In this document: in pieces, positions 59,339 to 64,000 of the stretch
How the letters are laid out: each line of letters opens with the position of its first letter
Position numbering within the stretch: the stretch's first letter is position 1
Assembly (NCBI RefSeq): GCF_001188955.3
Contig: NZ_JPRF03000087.1
Span: forward strand, 62,001 to 126,000
From: Kitasatospora aureofaciens
GTDB taxonomy: Bacteria; Actinomycetota; Actinomycetes; Streptomycetales; Streptomycetaceae
DNA length: 64,000 nt
Reading direction: 5' to 3'
Translations under genes and position numbers: made by a program
The notes under the pieces: model-generated
What the model was told of the DNA's origin: nothing
The model's input: only the letters and a program-made list of their open reading frames with translations
The model's database searches: none

Positions 59339-60517
59339 ATGTCGACGGACACACCGGGCTCACAGTCGTCCCTGCACCGGGCGAACCTGGAACGGGTGCT
59401 CCGCGCGGTGCGGATGGCCGGTTCGCTCACCCAGGCCGAGATCGCCCGCGGCACGGGCCTCTCTGCGGCCACCGTCTCCAACATCGTGCGGGAGCTGAAG
59501 GAGAGCGGCACCGTGGTCGTCGCCGACACCTCCTCCGGCGGCCGCCGCGCCCGCAGCGTCTCGCTCAGCGGTGACGCCGGCATCGTGGTCGGCATCGACT
59601 TCGGCCACACCCACCTCCGCGTCGCCGTCGGCAACCTCGCGCACCGGGTGCTGGCGGAGGAGAGCGCCCCGATCGACGTGGACGTCTCCGCCGCCCAGGG
59701 CTTCGACCGGGCCGAGGCGATGGTCGAGCGACTGCTGGAGCAGGCCGGGTTCCGCCCGGAGAAGGTGATCGGGGTGGGCCTCGGGGTGCCGGGCCCGATC
59801 GACGTGGAGACCGGCGCGCTCGGCTCGACCGCGATCCTGCCGGGCTGGACGGGCATCGCCCCGGGCCGGGAGCTGGCCGAGCGGCTCGGCATGCCGGTGC
59901 ACGTGGACAACGACGCCAACCTGGGCGCGCTCGGCGAGCTGGTGTGGGGCGCGGGCCGTGGCCTGAGCGACCTCGCGTACATCAAGGTCGCCAGCGGTGT
60001 GGGCGCCGGCCTGGTGGTCAACGGCCAGATCTACCGCGGTCCGGGCGGCACCGCGGGTGAGATCGGGCACATCACCCTGGACGAGGCCGGCCCGGTCTGC
60101 CGCTGCGGCAACCGCGGCTGCCTGGAGACCTTCGTCGGCTCCCGCTACCTGCTCTCACTGCTCACCTCCACCCTCGGCGCGGACCTCTCGCTGCCCCGGG
60201 TGGTCGAGCTGGCCCACCAGGGCGACCTCGGCTGCCGCCGGGTGATCGCCGACGCCGGCCGCCAGATCGGTACGGGCGTGGCGACCCTGTGCAACCTGCT
60301 CAACCCCCGCCGGGTGATCCTCGGCGGCGACCTCGCCGAGGCCGGTGAGCTGGTGCTCGCCCCGATCCGCGACTCGGTCGCCCGCTACGCCATCCCCAGT
60401 GCCGCCCGTCAGCTGTCGGTGGTTCCCGGCACCCTGGGCGGCCGCGCGGAGGTGCTCGGCGCGCTGGCCCTGGTGATGAGCGAGATGGGCGAGTCCGGCG
60501 CCCTCGGCCGCCACTGA
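59339..60517 (+). CDS. Rok7B7-like ROK-family regulator
   Basis: This 392-residue protein has an N-terminal winged helix (LTQAEIARGTGLSAATVSNI, about 31-50) and a complete ROK sugar-kinase fold: DFGHTHLRVAVGNLAHRV, the catalytic-type Asp in VDNDANLGALGE, and the zinc motif CRCGNRGC with GEIGHITLDE before it. It matches from memory the S. coelicolor Rok7B7, a global regulator of carbon use and antibiotic production. The ATG follows GGAGGG. The dxs gene follows on the same strand, 248 bases downstream. Confidence 0.9.
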   Translation: MSTDTPGSQSSLHRANLERVLRAVRMAGSLTQAEIARGTGLSAATVSNIVRELKESGTVVVADTSSGGRRARSVSLSGDAGIVVGIDFGHTHLRVAVGNLAHRVLAEESAPIDVDVSAAQGFDRAEAMVERLLEQAGFRPEKVIGVGLGVPGPIDVETGALGSTAILPGWTGIAPGRELAERLGMPVHVDNDANLGALGELVWGAGRGLSDLAYIKVASGVGAGLVVNGQIYRGPGGTAGEIGHITLDEAGPVCRCGNRGCLETFVGSRYLLSLLTSTLGADLSLPRVVELAHQGDLGCRRVIADAGRQIGTGVATLCNLLNPRRVILGGDLAEAGELVLAPIRDSVARYAIPSAARQLSVVPGTLGGRAEVLGALALVMSEMGESGALGRH

Positions 60518-60765
60518 CGCCCGTCACCCCCGACCGCGCGACCGGAACAACCGTTCGTCAATGCGGATTGACTCCCACGCCCCCGGCCGACCTCCCGGAA
60601 TGGCGGTAACCGGCCGCTGGCACCGGGCGCGCCGCTCGGTGTCCGGCAAGCGGACATTAGACTCGACCGGTCGGTACCGGCCGCGACCACCGGCCTGCCG
60701 CCGGACCGGGCAGCGACGCCCGTCGGACCGTCCGTGGTCCGCGAACACTGAACGAGGAGGAACGG

Positions 60766-62670
60766 GTGGCCCTGCTGACCCGCATTCGGGGACCGCGCGA
60801 TCTCGACCGGCTCACGCCCGGACAGCTGGCCGCACTGGCCCAGGAGATCCGGACCTTCCTGGTGACCGAGGTCTCCAAGACGGGCGGTCACCTCGGACCC
60901 AACCTCGGCGTGGTGGAGCTCACCATCGCGCTGCACCGGGTGTTCGACTCGCCGCGCGACCGCATCCTCTTCGACACCGGCCACCAGAGCTACGTCCACA
61001 AGCTGCTCACCGGCCGCCAGGACTTCTCCCGGCTGAAGATGAGCGGCGGCCTGTCCGGCTACCCCTCCCGCGCCGAGTCCGAGCACGACGTGATCGAGAA
61101 CTCGCACGCCTCCACGGTCCTCTCGTACGCCGACGGCCTGGCCAAGGCCAACAAGATCCAGGGCAAGGCGGACCCGGTCGTCGCCGTCATCGGTGACGGC
61201 GCGCTCACCGGCGGCATGGCCTGGGAGGCGCTCAACAACATCGCCGACGCCAAGGACCTCCCGGTCGTCATCGTCGTCAACGACAACGAGCGCTCCTACT
61301 CGCCGACCATCGGCGGCCTGGCCAACCACCTCGCCACCCTGCGCACCACCCAGGGCTACGAGCGCTTCCTCTCCTGGGGCAAGGACGCCCTGCAGCGCAC
61401 CCCGGTGGTCGGCCAGCAGCTGTTCGAGACGCTGCACGGCGCCAAGAAGGGCCTCAAGGACTTCATCGCCCCGCAGGGCATGTTCGAGGACCTCGGCCTC
61501 AAGTACATCGGCCCGATCGACGGCCACGACCTGACGGCTCTGGAGTCCGCGCTGACCAAGGCGCGCGGCTTCGGCGGCCCGGTGATCGTGCACTGCCTCA
61601 CCGAGAAGGGCCGCGGCTACCACGCCGCCGAGAACAACGACGAGGACCGCTTCCACGCCGTCGGCGTGATCCACCCGGACACCGGCCTGCCGGTCAAGAA
61701 CTCGGGCAAGGACTGGACCTCCGTCTTCGGCGAGGAGATGGTCGCGCTCGGCCACGAGCGCGAGGACATCGTCGCGATCACCGCCGCGATGCTCCACCCG
61801 GTCGGCCTGGCCCCCTTCGCCAAGGAGTTCCCGGACCGCATCTTCGACGTCGGCATCGCCGAGCAGCACGCCGTCACCAGCGCCGCCGGCCTGGCCACCA
61901 ACGGGCTGCACCCGGTGTTCGCGGTCTACGCGACCTTCCTGAACCGGGCCTTCGACCAGGTCCTGATGGACGTCGCCCTGCACAAGCTGGGCGTCACCTT
62001 CGTGCTCGACCGGGCCGGGGTCACCGGCACGGACGGCGCCTCGCACAACGGCATGTGGGACATGTCGATCCTCCAGGTCATCCCGAGCCTGCGGCTGGCC
62101 GCCCCGCGCGACGCCGACCAGGTCCGCGCCCAGCTGCGGGAGGCCGTCCTGGTCAAGGACGCCCCGACGGTGGTCCGCTACTCCAAGGGCACGGTCGGCC
62201 CGGCCGTCCCCGCGGTCGGCCGGGTCGGCGGCATGGACGTGCTGCGCGCCGCCGAGGAGCCCTCCGGCGCCCACCGCGCCGACGTCCTGATCGTCTCGGT
62301 CGGTGCGATGGCCCCGACCAGCCTGGAGGTCGCCGACCTGCTGGCCGCCCAGGGGATCACCGCCACCGTGGTGGACCCGCGCTGGGTCAAGCCGGTGGAC
62401 CCGGCCCTGCCGGGCCTGGCCGCCGAGCACCGGGTGGTCGTGACGATCGAGGACAACGGCCGGGTGGGCGGCGTCGGCGCGGCCGTCGCGCAGGCGCTGC
62501 GGGACGCGGACGTGGACCTGCCGGTGCGCGACTTCGGCATTCCGCAGGAGTTCCTGGACCACGCCAGCCGGAACGAGATCCTGGCCGAGATCGGCCTGAA
62601 CGCCCCCGACATCGCCCAGCGGGTGACCGCCCTGGTCGCCAAGCTGGACGCGGCGCCGGTCAAAGCCTGA
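60766..62670 (+). CDS. dxs: 1-deoxy-D-xylulose-5-phosphate synthase
   Basis: This 634-residue thiamine diphosphate enzyme joins pyruvate and glyceraldehyde 3-phosphate in the first step of the MEP isoprenoid pathway. It has the ThDP/Mg motif GDGALTGGMAWEALNN (about 143-158), the activating Glu in DVGIAEQHAVT (about 363), and the transketolase C-terminal domain. The GTG follows GAGGAGG. Preceded by a Rok7B7-like gene and followed by a strong terminator. Confidence 0.98.
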   Translation: MALLTRIRGPRDLDRLTPGQLAALAQEIRTFLVTEVSKTGGHLGPNLGVVELTIALHRVFDSPRDRILFDTGHQSYVHKLLTGRQDFSRLKMSGGLSGYPSRAESEHDVIENSHASTVLSYADGLAKANKIQGKADPVVAVIGDGALTGGMAWEALNNIADAKDLPVVIVVNDNERSYSPTIGGLANHLATLRTTQGYERFLSWGKDALQRTPVVGQQLFETLHGAKKGLKDFIAPQGMFEDLGLKYIGPIDGHDLTALESALTKARGFGGPVIVHCLTEKGRGYHAAENNDEDRFHAVGVIHPDTGLPVKNSGKDWTSVFGEEMVALGHEREDIVAITAAMLHPVGLAPFAKEFPDRIFDVGIAEQHAVTSAAGLATNGLHPVFAVYATFLNRAFDQVLMDVALHKLGVTFVLDRAGVTGTDGASHNGMWDMSILQVIPSLRLAAPRDADQVRAQLREAVLVKDAPTVVRYSKGTVGPAVPAVGRVGGMDVLRAAEEPSGAHRADVLIVSVGAMAPTSLEVADLLAAQGITATVVDPRWVKPVDPALPGLAAEHRVVVTIEDNGRVGGVGAAVAQALRDADVDLPVRDFGIPQEFLDHASRNEILAEIGLNAPDIAQRVTALVAKLDAAPVKA

Positions 62671-62677
62671 GACGGCG

Positions 62678-62731
62678 GTCGGCGGAACGGACCGGCGGCG
62701 CCCGGAAGGCGCCGTAGCCCGTTCCGCCGAC
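62678..62731 (+). terminator. Terminator of dxs
   Basis: GTCGGCGGAACGG (62678-62690) pairs with CCGTTCCGCCGAC (62719-62731), with an inner GGCGCC/GGCGCC hairpin, eight bases after the stop. Confidence 0.85.
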
Positions 62732-62827
62732 GACCGATTGTCGTAACTCCGTAACAGTTCGTCACGAAACAAGCTGACAATCGCACTGAATAGCGGGACC
62801 GGCGCCATCCGCGCCGATTCCGCCCGG

Positions 62828-62833
62828 TAGGTT
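62828..62833 (+). promoter_or_regulatory. -10 box of a probable leaderless transcript for the glycosyltransferase
   Basis: TAGGTT ends seven bases before the GTG at 62841, and no ribosome site precedes it. This is the classic leaderless arrangement in streptomycetes. Confidence 0.6.
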
Positions 62834-62840
62834 GTCAACC

Positions 62841-64000
62841 GTGCCGACCCCCACCCGCCGCCGCCTCGCCGGCCTGGCCGACCGCCTGCCCGAGCGCGCC
62901 CGTACCCACCTTCGTCAGGGGTACTGGACCAGGCTGGTGCCGCTGCTCACGCTGGTCGCGCTGGCCACCCACATCCCGTCCTTCGCCCGGCCCGTCTGGA
63001 GCCCGGACGAGGGCTTCCTGGCCACCCAGGCCCGGATGCTCGCCGACGGCGGGGTGCTCTACGACACCGTCGTGGACCGCAAGCCGCCGCTGCTGCCCTG
63101 GCTCTACCAGGCGTGCTTCGCCGTCTTCGGCTCCGCCTCGCTGTGGCCGCTGCGCACCCTGGCGGTGGTGGCCCACCTGGTCACCGCGATCCTGCTGGCC
63201 TCGATCGCCCGCGGCCGCTGGGGAAACCGGGCCGGGGCCGGCGCCGGACTGCTCTACCTGCTGGTCTCCATCGGACTCTCCCCGGAGGACACCCAGGCGG
63301 CGACCTTCGAGGTCTTCATGCTGCCCGCGATGGTGGCCGCCTTCCGCTACGCCGAACGCCGCCGCTGGCTGGCCGCGGGCATCGCGGTCGCGCTCTGCTC
63401 GCTGACCAAGCAGACCGGCGGCGCGGTCCTGCTGCCGGTGCTCTGGATGCTCCTCCAGGACGCCCGCCGACGAGGGGTGCGCTGGCCGCCCGCGCTGTTC
63501 AAGATCGGGTTCGGCTTCGCGGTGCCGATAGCCCTGGTGGCGGTCATCCTGACCAAGCCCAAGGGCTTCCTCTTCTGGGTGGTCACCGGCAGCGGCGACT
63601 ACGCCTCCTTCGGCGGCGCCTGGCTGCAGATGCTCGGCCGGGCCTTCGGCAACCTGGGCATCCTGGCCGCGGCGGGCCTCGGCTTCCTGTACCCGGTCGG
63701 CCGCCGGCTCTGGTTCAAGTACCGCCACCGCCCGCTGCCGGTGGCGGGCGAGGAGTACGGCTCGACCACCGACCTGTGGGTCTGGTTGCTCTCCTCGGTC
63801 GTCGCGGTCAGCGTGGGCTTCCACTTCTTCGGCCACTACTACCTCCAGCTGATGCCCCCGCTGGTGCTGCTGGGCACCGGGGCGGTCGCCACCTCGGCGA
63901 TCCGCTGGAAGCCCGTCCTGGTGTACACCACGGTTGCCGCCACCGCGTTCTGGACCCTGGCGCTGGCCTGGCCGGGGGAGCAGATGAGCCGCAACACCGA
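62841..64000 (+). CDS. GT-C-type membrane glycosyltransferase (3' end outside window)
   Basis: The frame opens at GTG 62841 and stays open to the right edge, giving 386 residues of an unfinished protein. It begins with a basic segment, then a membrane segment (about 33-50), the extracellular loop motif SPDEGFLATQARMLADGG with the probable catalytic Asp, DRKPPLLPWLY, and about eight more membrane segments. These are marks of GT39/ArnT-like glycosyltransferases that use a polyprenyl-phosphate sugar. The acceptor is not known. The start lies seven bases after a TAGGTT -10 box, so it is likely leaderless. Confidence 0.88.
   Translation, partial: MPTPTRRRLAGLADRLPERARTHLRQGYWTRLVPLLTLVALATHIPSFARPVWSPDEGFLATQARMLADGGVLYDTVVDRKPPLLPWLYQACFAVFGSASLWPLRTLAVVAHLVTAILLASIARGRWGNRAGAGAGLLYLLVSIGLSPEDTQAATFEVFMLPAMVAAFRYAERRRWLAAGIAVALCSLTKQTGGAVLLPVLWMLLQDARRRGVRWPPALFKIGFGFAVPIALVAVILTKPKGFLFWVVTGSGDYASFGGAWLQMLGRAFGNLGILAAAGLGFLYPVGRRLWFKYRHRPLPVAGEEYGSTTDLWVWLLSSVVAVSVGFHFFGHYYLQLMPPLVLLGTGAVATSAIRWKPVLVYTTVAATAFWTLALAWPGEQMSRNT

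Noticed and set aside
54635..60517. A 1960-codon frame across pepN, the PQQ gene and the ROK gene
   Set aside because: Only its last part (from 59339) is a real gene. The rest is antisense to well-supported genes and has no domain.
1..64000. tRNA or rRNA genes
   Set aside because: No tRNA-like cloverleaf with a GTTCGAATC-type arm or rRNA sequence was noticed anywhere in the window.

Overview
The window is very GC-rich, almost every codon ends in G or C, and starts are often GTG behind GGAGG-type ribosome sites. Gene content (a Rok7B7-like regulator, dxs, MalQ, PepN, an actinobacterial HNH protein, PucR and NarL-type regulators, a TTA codon in a biosynthetic gene) points to a streptomycete (Streptomyces or Kitasatospora). 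It holds about 40 genes. Most long open frames on the opposite strands are shadows caused by the base composition.

Layout. (1) 1-8185: the right end of a nonribosomal peptide cluster: an A-PCP module cut by the window edge, a C-A-PCP-E protein with an in-frame TTA codon, a dimethylargininase/amidinotransferase-family enzyme and a SyrP-like Fe(II)/2-oxoglutarate oxygenase. No thioesterase is visible, so product release is unexplained inside the window. (2) 8350-15787: housekeeping and accessory genes: a small lipoprotein, an amidase divergent from a TetR regulator with two near-identical operators, an Rnl2-type RNA ligase, and an AurF-like diiron protein next to a ferredoxin/ferredoxin-NADP reductase fusion. 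(3) 15788-16247: a scar holding coding-like fragments on both strands. (4) 16248-19609: a MacB-like ABC exporter. (5) 19690-27382: an operon of a YqiJ-like OB-fold membrane protein with a His/Gly-rich loop, a YqiK-like flotillin and a 1598-residue AAA ATPase of the DUF3686 'DNA repair ATPase' type, with a PucR regulator upstream. (6) 28801-34316: a GntR regulator divergent from an MptpB-like phosphatase across a perfect 24-bp palindrome, then a DrrAB-like ABC exporter divergent from a two-component system. (7) 34485-36597: a secreted protein with an HEYAE metal-like motif and a lipoprotein.

(8) 36769-43877: a sugar operon: ROK repressor, solute-binding lipoprotein, two permeases, GH4 glycosidase and BadF/BadG-type kinase. 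(9) 44110-47503: an MscS channel, a solitary TnpB element with a 3' hairpin typical of omega-RNA, and an HNH protein. (10) 47747-64000: a GH84-like hexosaminidase in which Leu replaces the first catalytic Asp, MalQ, a tiny membrane protein, PepN, a PQQ-propeller membrane protein, a Rok7B7-like regulator, dxs, and a GT-C membrane glycosyltransferase running off the end.

The most promising leads are the peptide cluster with its unusual tailoring pair, the YqiJ/YqiK/DUF3686 membrane-ATPase module, and the AurF-like oxygenase with its own electron-transfer fusion. All functions are inferred from sequence motifs read by eye; no database search was run.
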